Source of the DNA: Limanda limanda
Taxonomy: Eukaryota > Chordata > Actinopteri > Pleuronectiformes > Pleuronectidae
Direction: 5' to 3'
DNA: 64,000 bases
NCBI RefSeq assembly: GCF_963576545.1
Contig: NC_083655.1
Location: 14,432,440-14,496,439 of the forward strand
Below, one piece after another: positions 37,289 to 50,000 of this stretch. Numbering within the stretch: the first letter of the stretch is position 1; every line of letters starts with the position of its first letter. The notes beneath the pieces were generated by a model, which saw nothing but the letters and a program-made list of their open reading frames with translations, did no database searches and was not told the DNA's origin. A program made the translations under genes and the position numbers.

Positions 37289-40200
37289 TGACTGACACAC
37301 ACAGAGTCTCAGTGGTATAGTGATATAGTGCAACACATGACACAGTGGTGAGAGCCGCCTCTCACTTAAGCTTGGCAGGAGGAATCCTGAAAGAATTTCA
37401 CAGCTTTCACAGTGTTCAGGGTGAAAGGAAGGAAAGTATTCCTGGCCAACAAGATGCATCAATCCCCAGCCCCATTGATTATTGCGCCTTAAAGAAAATA
37501 CATGAACAACAACAACCCTCTGGTTTGTGGTGGTTTTGTATCTGGTCTCTTCATTGAACTCCAATCTTAACAGAATTATGTCAATTCAGTTTTTGTGGAT
37601 CAATTTCTTGTTTAAAATGATCTATTGACATTTAGTTATTCCAGATGCCCATTGTTTCTGTTTATATATCTACCCTTATTCCAGAAATTAGTGTCTGTAT
37701 GTGAAACGCATGTCTCAAACAGTTCATCTTGTAATCTTCACATTTGGCTAGTATTTGTTTATTAAAGGCCCTTGGAAGTGCAGTGTCCAATGTGATGCTT
37801 TCAATATTAATACATTTTGAATAAACCAGCGCTCCTTCTATTAGCTTTTCCTTATCAAGCAAATAAGGACAAGAGGTGTCAAGTTGTTGTTTAAACACTC
37901 TGCAATACATTTCGTTCATTCCAACCTGAAAGCGCATGAGCATGTTGAAGTCAGAACAATCGAAGTGGGACCTTCCTAGGAACACAGCATGTCGGTAACT
38001 CAAAGTCTGGATCAGTGTGAAACTCTCTTTTTTTTCTTTATTCTCCATGCAACATGAGTGGAATAAGGAATAAAAGGGTTTTGACTGCATGGATATTCTG
38101 TGTTTCCTGTGTTTTACTGGAGCTCAAGAAATGATAAGGAAGTGACTCACTAGACCTTAAAGAGAAACACAGAGAGTGGATCCCTGCACTGCGAGGGAGT
38201 AACTGTAATTAAAACTCAGCTGTACCTCACGAAGAAGACACTCTCCAAACCACAAAATGAAAGCGGTGTTCCTTTTCATGTTTCGGCACAAATGGAGAAG
38301 TTAAAACCTTTGCTGCTCGGTTCTTGTACAGTAATACTCTGCAGTGCTGGTACTTTGAGCTGCTGACGGCACAGAGGAGAATAAGATGCAAACACAGCTG
38401 CAGCACAGAGTTATTATTCAGTGTAGAAACAGTACAGTGGGGGATTGTGGCTGTAGAAAGCTCCTCTTAGTGTTTCACTCAATAGTCACACCACTGCCAC
38501 AGAGGTAGGAGAGGAATTATGACACAAAAACATGCTCTACATGGATTCATGCTTCTTTTAATACAGCAGTGTGTTTAATGACTGCGACTTACATAATAAG
38601 TCTTTGTATTATTATGGAGTAGCACGCAGACACCACCGGATGGCTAAAGAGCTCAATTCAAAAAGGATGTATCTCCCCATCAATAAAATCCTGTTAAATA
38701 TTTGTTATGAGCTCCATGGTAACCAATAAAATGCTCATGTCTTAAACAGTATTCACCTTTTAGAAAAACAAGCTGGTATAAACATTTATGAATGCATTGT
38801 TACAGGTTAATGTACCCTCATGTGTTTGAAAACATTAATTTAGTGAATATAGTTCAATTAAATTATTACATTCCAAATTTATATTTTATTAAGTAATTAA
38901 ATGAATGCAATTATACATAATCATCAGTATAATGGTGGATAAAGATGACTGTGGCGTTAACTGCTGATATGTCGAGTTAATATGTCAGCCTTGTTTGATA
39001 TGAGAGAATTAGAAATACAAGGAAATCAAATACAAACACGAAGCAGCCATAAATGTGTCTTATGTAAACTCCTCAGTTGAAAGGTGTTTAACAGACAAAA
39101 TGTTTATTATTCCTCTTAACTTACCTTCATTTCCTTATCTATCTTGGTCAGCTCTTTAGTTTGACTTTGAACAACTGCACCCGAGATGCACTCTGCACGC
39201 ACACACACATTGTGTGTCTGTGACTTCAGAGAACATTCCGTTGATTTCCTGGAGACTCACATTAACCTTAACCATAATTACTTATTGTCTAGCCCTCCAT
39301 TTTATGTTATATGGACTTGCTTTCTGTCCCCATAATGTGACTCAACAGATTTAGGTCCCCACAACATGAGTAGCACCTGGACCACACACACACACACAGA
39401 CACACACAGACGCCACCATAACCATTCATAGTGCGGCAGGTTGCCTGTTTACTGTCATCCGAGTGCTGACCCTGCTTTCCTGCAGCTTAATATCTTTATG
39501 TGATGACGTGCACAGAGTGAAGGACCTTTGGATTTTACTTTTTATAACAAAATGAGGCTGCCTCATTAAAAAACACTCATCACCGTGTGCAAGTCTAATA
39601 CACATTTATATTTGGGTTGTGGATTAGACTTTCCATGAAGAATTTATTATAGTGAAAATAAATTGCACACAATCAAGATACAAGGCACATCAACCCAACA
39701 CATATTGCTGCTTGTTGTGATCACTGTACGACAGACCAGATAAACACTGGCCGCCCATAGATTCAGCCTTTGTTTACTCTGAGTACAGGGCTGCACTTTC
39801 CAAATGATGACATTAGATGGAAAAACATTCAAAGCCACTGCTCGACATGCTCATGATGACACATAATGTGAAGCTGCTGTGCCCTTCCCACATGACATCA
39901 TGGCAACTAATATAAATGCATTCGTACTATGTGTCAGTGTGAGTGTCTCCCTGGGAAGATTATGCGTAGAACAGAAAGCACAGTACACCAAGTAACGATT
40001 TTACACACACTCCTCTAATGGATGTTATGTCCAACCATCACCAAAACAGTTTGTGTTGCCATGGCGAAGAACAAAAGGAACCACCCACTTGAAAAATGTG
40101 AGCAGCCCCACCATATCTAAGGAAGATAGCATTGTTATTAATACTGGTCTTTGAGAAACTCCCTACAGACTGGAATGTGACCCGCGGAACTGAAACTTTG

Positions 40201-40359
40201 ATCGTGCCACTACCCAACATTCCCTTTCACTTAATTTAACACTTAACGCTGCAATAAAATGACACAATGAGAAACCGTACTGGTTAAGCCTGGATCATTT
40301 GACATCACACAACAGCAAGAGTGTAAGAAAACTACCACAATATTGTTAGAAATATAACA

Positions 40360-41066
40360 TTTATTTACAAAATAGATATATTAAGACTTTAGATTGTTAC
40401 TGTGCAAATAAGAGCAAGCGCTGAGTAGAGCACAAATGTTAATAACTTAATTGTATTTCATCCCAGATTAAAGTTTCTTTAAAAACACTCTGCTTATATT
40501 TACAAAATTGAAAATTTACTGTATCTGCATTATGCTGACTACATTTACTACGATTCATTGCAATCTTCAAACACAGAAGACGGACGATGAAAGCTATTAA
40601 AGCATATTAATCCACATTACCTCAGCACTTATTGTTAAGTAGCAGGATGAAATGCAAATGAAAAAATAGGCTGATTGTTAAAACAGCTGAAAAAATTTAC
40701 ATCCCTCACTTATGCCATACAACTGTCAGAACTATAAATGTTGAAGAATTGTTATTATTTACTCCACATATTGCAGCTAATTAAAGTACACTGTACATAC
40801 TTTAAACATGTTTAAAACTGTGCTGATAATATCATGCTTGGTCATTTAACACAACAGCAACCTCCACTCTGGAAAAGCAAATCATGCAGGAAACCAGCTG
40901 TCCCTTATGACCTTATGTCTCCACTGGGTCACGAAAAGAGTAAACAAGCAGCAGAGTTCGCTGCACATGACAGATAACTGCCAGTCTTTCTTCTCTTGGG
41001 GTTTCTCCTTAGTTCCCATCATTAAGTTCAGGATCACAGACTTGAAAGAGAGCCGCTGTTTGACTT
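40360..41066 (-). other. 3' UTR of the large minus-strand gene
   Basis: Sequence after the TGA at 41069-41067. TTTATT at 40360-40365 reads AATAAA on the minus strand and would end a 3' UTR of about 0.7 kb. No other coding signal is seen. Confidence 0.5.
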
Positions 41067-44000
41067 TCACAATTCTGTCTCCTTTTCTTCCCCATCACCC
41101 GATTCTAAGTAATATTCGTCATCGGTTGTCGTGTCTGAGCTGCTGTCAGATGACTCATCAAAGGTGCTAAGGCTGGACACATAACCTTTGGAGGGCAAAC
41201 GCACTCTAGAGGACTGGCTGTCCACTGCTTGTGGTGCTCCAGGTGGGTTAGGAAAGGTGGGAGAAGAAGGGCTGGGGGGTTTGGACATTCGTCTGGACAC
41301 TGGTGACAGGGGAGGTGTTGCAGGCGGTGTGGGCTGACCCTCTGCATCCAATTCAAAATGGAATGGGTTCATGCTTCGGCTCCAAAGATGAGCTTGCTTT
41401 GAGCCTGTGGTATTTCCAGGTTGAGAGTCTCCAGAGCTCCAGGTTCCTAAGCGCCTGGTCAATGATCGAGGAAGAGACCTTGATTTAATTTTAGCAGGGT
41501 CACTGGGAAAATATGAACCACTGTTATCACCTTGGGGCCGGCAATCGTATTCTGTGGTCCAATCAGGCCCGAAAGACCACTGATCTAAGTCCTTGCCATT
41601 ACCTCCACAAGTCAAGGATGATTTCGAGAGATCACCCATACTCAGAAATCTGGATCCAGTGGAGATGCGTCCAGGCCCTGAGGGTCGACTGGAGAGCACT
41701 GAGCTCACAGAAAATGACCTCCCAGGCTCAATGCCATATTTTAAGTCTGCATAGGAGGATGTAAAGTGCTCGTCGTCCTGTCCTGCAACTGGACTTGGAG
41801 GACCAGTTGATGCACGGCTTCTTCTTGAACCCCCCAGGTTGATTCCCTCTCCTGGCTCACATGGTGAGGATGACTCCTTGCAACGCTGTAGCTTTGGGCT
41901 GTAAAAGACATTGTCGTCTGTTATGTCAGGTGAGGAAAATGGGGAGACGGGGGAAATAGAGGGGAAGGGGGAGAAAGGGCTCCTGGAGCTGGATGTGGAC
42001 ATCCTGAACTGAGTAGGACAACTATCAGAGGGGTTGGGGCTCCTACCAGGGCTGGGATCTCTACATGTGGGTAACTGGAGTGTGGGTTTATAATATGTCC
42101 TGCTGTCATTGAAAAAGTCCAAATGATGTATTGTTTGGCTATGGGGCGTGAGATGAACTTGGGTTTTATTGTCAGACAATCCTGCACAAGCATTTTGCTC
42201 ATCTTGGTCAGTTTCCGGAGTAGATTTTTCTGACCAAACGGAGAACCGACCTCCTGTAGGTGTGACAGCAGTGGGTGGTATGATACTGTATCTGTTTTGT
42301 GTCTGTATCTTTGTACACTCTGTTCCCTGGTCACTGTCCTTAATATCCACCGATCCCTCCTTCTCTCTCTCCCTAACCGTTTTGGTCCTGTCAGTGGTGA
42401 CATCACTGACAGTGCTGATGTCCCTTGATCCACTGACATGGGGTGTTTGGGAAGCCTTTTTCCATTTCCAAGGAAATGATAGATCGTCATCAGTCCGTCT
42501 GGTGCTAAATGTTTGTTTTATTTTGTTAAGGACCTGGTCCATTTTGTTGTTAGTCTTGTTGGACCTATCTGAGTCTGACCTTGACAAACTGGAGTTTGGT
42601 GTGCTGACACTTTTCTTCAGTGCAAACCGGCTTTTCTTTGGGCTTTGTTCATTGCTGCTTTCCACTGAAATAAACCTGCTTTTACCAAGCACATTCTCCT
42701 TTGTTTTACTTTTGCGGCTTCCCTCACACTGGGACTGACTGTCTGCTGAGCTGCCACTACTGGAGCTCTGACCTGAATGAGTATGCGGTTCCCCTGTAGC
42801 TTTCTTATTCTGCACTCTGTTGGGTTGTTGACTTAACTTGGTCTCTGTATGTTGCAAATGTTTAGATGTGGTGTTCTTCGAGGCAGTTGTAGCTGTATTT
42901 GCTTTAAATTGAATGTTGTAGACCAGTGTTTCAGTTACACATGTTGAGTTGTGTGCCCTTTCATCTGGTGAGCTGATATGAACTCTGTTGTTGACAAGTA
43001 ATATCTGGCCATTCTTGGGATCTTGATTGGTATTCTGTCTTTGATTGTTGAGTTGATATGTTTCTGAAGCCTCACAGGAACTTTCTTTTGTGGCAATTTT
43101 GTTTTTCGTGGGAAAAGAAAATGTCTGGGTTGGGCTGACGGATGCCAGAGGGGATTTGGATGTGGGTATGGCTATGCTTGGACCAGGCTCAGCATGTAAG
43201 GAAAGTGGAGTATACACTGACTGAGAAGCTCGTTGGAAGAGGGGTGATCTGGGTGTAATAGCCTTAGGTTCTCCCTGTGTTGTCCTGCTTGACATAAGAC
43301 TGGAGTAAGGCGGGGAGCTATAACGAAGCTTATAACCAGTTGAAAAGTCAGGCGGTAGGGAAAGAGCAGCAGAGGAATGGCCCTGGACTTTGAAAGACTC
43401 TCTTGATTGTGTCCTCTCTTGCCCAGTTGTGGTTAAGTCCTGTCTAACTGGTTCAGAGATCAGAGTGTCCTTAGCTCCTTGCTTCGACATCTCTTGCTCC
43501 ATAGATGTTAAATCAGCAAGGTCAGATGACAGGGATCGATACCTCCCTACTTTCCCAATCTGTATGCTGGAAGTCTTGGGGGTAGTTGGGCACAGAGGAA
43601 ATGTATTTATGGTTGGACGTCCTGAACTTAGAGATGGGGAAATGGATGGGGTTCTAATACAAGGTGAGAGAGGACTTGTTGGGACAGATGGATCTGATTT
43701 CTCCACTGTGATGGGCTCAGAACACTGCAGATCCACAGAGTCCTCGAATGTTACTCGTCTCACTCTCTTTCCCTTCTTGTTGTCTCCTTCTGGGCTGCTT
43801 GAGAATCTCCTGCCTTCCTTAGGGTTGGATGCATCTAAGTAGCTGGGGCTTGTAGTGATTGGGGTGGTAGGGGGGGTTAGGAGAGAGGAGAGGGTGGTGG
43901 TGGTAGGAGATAACTTGATGGCAGGAGTAAGGTAGGACGGGCTTGGAGCAGTTGTGACTGCAGGATGGCTGGCAATGTTAGTAGAGGTGACGGATGCAGT

Positions 44001-47000
44001 GGATACAGGGATGTTGTTTATTTTAGGGGAAGCACTGACAGTGGGAATCAGACTAGACACTACTTTAGGGTGCGTGGGTATGAAGACATAGCTTCTTTTA
44101 AAGCCAAGAGGTGTGATGTAGGCTGTGTCAGTTAATTTGGATGTTTGGGAAGAAGTATCAGTGTTTGAAGTGTGAACGTAGGTCTGAGAGGAAACTGGAT
44201 GGAAATGAAAGGAGGAATCAGTTCTGGTGTTTGGGGTTGGAGGGAGACCAGGTGTAGTTTTAATAGTAGGAGCTTGACTGCTGAGAGGGATGGTGGAAGA
44301 AAGGGTAAGAGAATGTTTGGTTAACTTTTCAGAGTCCTTGTTGTGAAGAGATGTGGGAGTGCTGCTTGTTTCGGATGAGCCAAGATAATTTTTGTATTTG
44401 CTGCTGCTCTCAGTGGGTGAATCTGAGCTCTTGAGATTTAGCAAAGTAGGAGCTAATCCAGTTAGATCTGCTGGAAATGAACTATTACTTGGAGGACCCT
44501 TGCTAAGCTCTTTAGGGTGACTCAGTGTTGTCGGTGCTGTAGCTTTGTTAAATCGAGACCTAGACAAAACATCTGGTAAATTAAGAGGCTTTAGTGGTTC
44601 CCTGTTATTTGAATAGGAGCCATATTGCCGTCTGAATAGTCCGTCTGATTTGTGTTCAGGTAAGTCCTTTATTTGTTTAAGGCTCTGAGTTCCTCCCTCT
44701 GTCATAATAAGGTTCATGTTACCTTTGCAAACCGACTCTGTTGTGTTTGTGTTGTCCCTGTTATTGGGGATTTGACTACTAAATCTTTTGCTGTCAGTTA
44801 AAGTTGGCCCTGCCAAGGCACTGCTATTATTGCAGGGTGGAACTAAGGGTGTGTTCGGCTGGTCTTTGATGTTGGTTGTATCATCAGGGCTTAAAGGAGA
44901 ACTGCCTTCCTTGGTTACTTGTTTCCACCAGGAAGTGGATGTCAGTGTGGTCCTTCTCGGGAGGGGGGCGGTTTTTAGGAGGTCAGAGGGATAATATGGG
45001 GAATGTCTGGGCGAGGGGATTGAGGTCTTTGGGAATAGGTTTTGATTTTTGTTTGAACCCCTGCAGATCTGTTGGCTTGCTGATGGCACATTACTCAGAA
45101 ATGCCTGTTTGAAACATGTTTGAGGTTGTTGAGTGAAGGGTGTGTCTTTTTTGTTCTCGTTTAAAATTGAGTTTGAAAAGAAGGGTGATTCTGACACACT
45201 TCTTTCTCTGTGGTTGGAGGATGATGGGGAAATGACTGGCCCGATTTCAGTTGACCTATAAGAAATGGACGATGGAGAGCGGACAGGCTTTGACCTCTCG
45301 ATCTCATTATTATTGAAAAAGGTTTGAGAAACATGTGTTGGGAGCAAGTTTCCTTCTTGATCCATTGGAGCAGGATTTTCACCAGGGAAGGAGGGGGATG
45401 CATTGGAAGTCCTGCCACTGGAATTGATTCGTCTTAAAGACAGAAGCAGACTGCTGGTTGTTGGTTTAGAGCTTAAAGGTGACAGTGGTCCTTGATGGCC
45501 GGTTTGTGGATTTCTCCTTTGTTCATTTGGGTCAAAAGATGGAGGAGATAGTCGTGGTGTATATGTGGTTACAGGGCTTAAACCACCTGGAACTAGTTTC
45601 CTGTCATCAGTCCTTCCAGAGTGTACATCCAAAGAGACAGTTTGAATCATTTTCTTAGAATAGTCCATCCTTAAAGGATCACTCATTGTTGACCAGTCCA
45701 ACGTGTTCCTCCTGGTACCCAGAAATGGGGCTCTCACTTGGGGTTGTGATCCCTCTGCCATAACCCTCACTGGACCATGTTGGTTTTGAGTCTCCTCATG
45801 AGCATTCTTTGCCACAGTGCTTGTCACATCTTGTAAATTCCCCTGAGAATCGTAATTTCCAGTTTCCTCAAATCTTTTGATCCGTCGATTATGGCCACTC
45901 CAGGTTGGAGCGAGAACTCCGACCACAGTGGAAGACAGCATGGTGACAGCAGGTTTGGATAGTTTAGGATCCCTTTGATTCTCAAGCGTTGTATGGTCCT
46001 TTATATCTTCCTCTACCTCTATTGGTCCAGTGCCAGTCCTTTTTAGTTGAGCCCGACATGGACGCAAGGGCAAGCCATTACATTGATTTGGTCCATAGAG
46101 ACCATTTGGCAAACTGTGATCTACATTCAAGTGCCTTGTAGTCTCCAGTCCATTGCAACCAACAGTGATAACATCCTTTTCCTGTTTGGCTAGAAATGGT
46201 TTTGTCTGTGGTAAACGGCAGTAACTGTGTGTCTCTGCAGGCGTGTCTGGTGCTGATGATCTGCTGTTCACCTTAAAAGAAAAGAAAAAAAACAGGGTAC
46301 ATATCAGATGTCATAAACTTAATACAAATGTACCAAACATCAGAATATTACAATCATTATTTAATGAAGAAACACATCATATTTTTTCCATTCCAAATGA
46401 ATTTGTATAGATCATTGTTTATTTTAGTTGTAATACAAAAGCCTAACTCCTTATATGTCAACTTCAGCTCATCTTATCATGCCTATGTAAATCCTGTAAA
46501 CATGCTACCTGGCTTTTACAGCAAGTTTACTATTAGAGCTGTATTATGAGGTGGCAGAGAAACCAGAGCTTTGCTACAGCCTCCGTTCCCATGGTGTAGC
46601 TATTTAAGGGATTCAGGCCTTGGCAAACAGGTTATTTCCAAAGACATGAGAGGTTTCAAAGGACATGGACACAATGCACGTACACGCCCTTTCCATTCTA
46701 CCTCTTAAAATAATAACCAATCTCAGGTGTTTTCAGAACACAATGTCACTTAATGTTTTGATGTTTTATGTGAACCTTGAAGTAAGTACCTGGAGTATTG
46801 ATTTATTTGGAATATTTTAGATTAACTGAGACTCAAATGTACAATATAACACTATTTTCATTCCAAACCAGTGTTCCGTTCACATTATGGTGTATTATGG
46901 TAAAAATTGTGGATGATTGTTACCTGGCAGGAGCCGTTCGCAGTCTCAGCCCTCTGTGGTTCAGTCAAACTGGCAAAATAGGAGGGAGAGGAGACATTAA

Positions 47001-50000
47001 AACCATTGGGGACACAAGACAGAATTACACCTGCCACAGACTGGCCATGACCTACAGTTTGCACAGCTTTTTATGGTTTCCCAACATACTGTAGTAACTA
47101 TGGATATGAAGCTTTGATTACAGACAGTATTTTTAGTACAATAAAAGGCGTGGCATCTTTACTCTTTTATCGTTATTGGGTGTGTTATACTAATTAAAAC
47201 AGAGGCCAACAACAAATTAATTGGACAAGGCAGTTAATCACCTAAATGAGACTGTAGTATGTGTTTACTGTAAATATGCAATGGCCTGTTTGAGAGCCAT
47301 GGAACAAGCCTGAAGAAAGAAAGCCTTTGTAAAATCATGAATTTGCTGTGCAATTTGTAAACAGGAAAGTGAAAAGAAAATTGTTGGAAAAAAACTTAAC
47401 GTTAGATGTTTCACAGAGACATCAACCATCTACGATTATAGAAATGATAATAAGGATGAGAAAAAATAAACCGTCTCAGTCTTTGTGTCGTCTGTTGTAA
47501 TGTTTTTGTGGGAACCATTTGAGGAATTTGGCGTCTCGCATTAGCCAGGGTAATGCTGATCAGCAGGACAGTCAACATTCCTTGTCCCTCTCGGCTAAAC
47601 TGTTTTCTCCCCGACGCTTGTGCACTTAAAGTCACACCTCACAACCTTTTACGAGAGCACTACCATGCTACTTGCTACTTTAATGTTGGACATGGCAGCA
47701 CATGGATCACACTTGAGTGCATTGCTCATGCACGATCAGACATTCTATATAAGGACATGTTGGATGGTATGAAAAGACTGCAGGTGGCAGACAAAGAGGT
47801 GTGTCATCTCTTGAAGCAGTAAAGTCAGATTAATCAATTACCTTGTATTGACTTTTGAAATCTCACCCTACATCACACATTGGCACGCAAATAAGTTCAA
47901 GGGAAAGTTCACAGCACCAACCTTTCAACGTTCAACGTGTCTCCACAAATCAAAATTCACCTCTAATTCTCTTGTGCTGCTGTTGAAAACAGATGATTTG
48001 TGACACGTTGGCAGTAAAATGTGCCCTACCTCACCTGGCAGGGCACTAAAAGCTTTATATCTTTATACTCTTGAGTTAAACACATATCTCTCAGCTAGGT
48101 CCACTTTGTTAAGGGCGCTTCCTTGTTTATACAAGGAGCTGACCCCTCCAGATAGTGTGTCACATGCTGCAGTATGCAGACAGGGTCAGCTGGTTCACTT
48201 TCTATTTAACTTAAAGTTTGAAAATGTGATCTTATGACTCTTAACAAATTGTTACTACTCCACATCTCGGCAGCAGCTCCTGTGATGGAACAGTTTACCA
48301 ATGAGAGGCAGGAGCCATCAATAAGCCAATAACAGGTGGCTAATACATGTCATGTTGACAAGAGGTCAGAACAGTAGTGATTCACAGAAAGATAACAGAC
48401 CTTGATGAGGATTGATAACAAGAGCAGAGCCAGTCCTGTTCGCTAATGAGCCACGGTTACTGAACTAAAACAATTACAGTACAAATAATGTAGAGATAAA
48501 CTGTATATAAAGATGGACGACGTGACCGCTTCCCATAATTGAAGCCAAAGCATGTCAATTGCCACCTGACGGTACGCTGCAGAATAGGTCATAAATCCTG
48601 CCTCCTCCATGGGAGATGGACCAAAATAGAAAGTCAAATAATTATTTCTCAAGTCCATGTCCATTTTTTCTGATTCATTTTCTGATTGATGCTATGACAG
48701 GTGGGTGAAACGTAGTGACTGACCGCTGAGAATGACTTGTGACAGTTTGATCGCTACAGCACAGGCGCAAGCTCAAAATGTGAAAGATAGCAGTATTTGT
48801 AATTGGCTCCATTTCTGAATAGTGGGAGGAAGTGGGGACAACTCGTCCATCTTTATATACAATCTAAGGTTTCAACCAATGGGATTTCATGCTGTATAGG
48901 AGGTTTCAGTAACGATTAGCTGACCGACAATTGGACACTGAGGGAAGGCTGGTCTGTGAAGTCATCCGATTATAATCTTATAATAATGCTGGACCAAAAT
49001 ATCAGAACAAGTCTGCATATGTGTATGTTGCTACATGCACTTTATGCAGACATGTAGCCTACATGCATAAAACAGGCATCATTTTGTTTTGTTCAAGATT
49101 GTCACACCACACGCAGACCCAACAGCATGGTGATATAATGTGCTACATCTCAAAGCAGGCCCCCGTTAGTTCCTGGAAACAAAATTACCTATGATGCCGT
49201 GTCTTTTCTTGGCTTACCTGTGTAGACAGGAGTCGGACTTCCAAATTAGATGTGCACTCTCAAGGTTTCGATTCCTGGAGAGTGTTATGAGGAGCGAGGA
49301 GGAGAATCTTTGTCCATAAGGTTTCTGGAAGTTGACCTCCCGCTGTCTTATTCTATCCGCTCCAAAATGTTGTCCTGTAATAGATCCAGAACAGCTGATT
49401 AACTGCTAGACATTCAAATAATCAAAGCTAAAAAGATTCTTCACGTATACAGAAATGGTCAGTGTGTGTGTGTTTTTCACCTCTGTGTGCTCCCTCCTGA
49501 CTGATGGAGGATCGGGGACGGTCCTGGACTTTTGGGATTTCAACAGCTATATGATTTTCAAGCTGAAGCCTCTCAACTGTTTCACCCTGCTGTTCTCTAA
49601 AAAACAAAACAAATAGAATTCATTATTTCAGTTAGTATACTCTACTGGGTCCAGCCCCAGTACCCGCTGTGCTGCCCCACTGCAGCAGCTGGGGGAGGAA
49701 GTGCCTTGCTGAAGGGCACTTCATTTTACCCAATGGGATAATTTAAATAAAGGTCGATTTCAATCAGAGAATAGATTTTTTTAAAACCAGCCCTAACTCC
49801 ATGTATAGCCTCCACAGTTACACTGTAACCTCTTCATGCCACAAGAATTTTTTGATGACAATGTACATTATTGCAAAAGAGTTTAATAAATAGACAATGT
49901 TCTATACTACATTAATAGTTGTAAAGAGTCATCGACCTCTTTGCAGTTGTTTGTTCTAATGTTATGGGTTTTATTTGTGTGTGTATTGAGGTAAAAAAGA

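Noticed and set aside
42169..42738. Plus-strand open frames up to 189 codons opposite the giant exon
   Set aside because: They are antisense shadows of the 1734-codon minus-strand frame, whose Ser/Thr/Pro codons leave the opposite strand open.
46269..46271. GTG at the 5' edge of the giant open frame as a start codon
   Set aside because: Eukaryotic genes seldom start at GTG. It lies beside a polypyrimidine tract and acceptor, so this is an internal exon joined to upstream exons.
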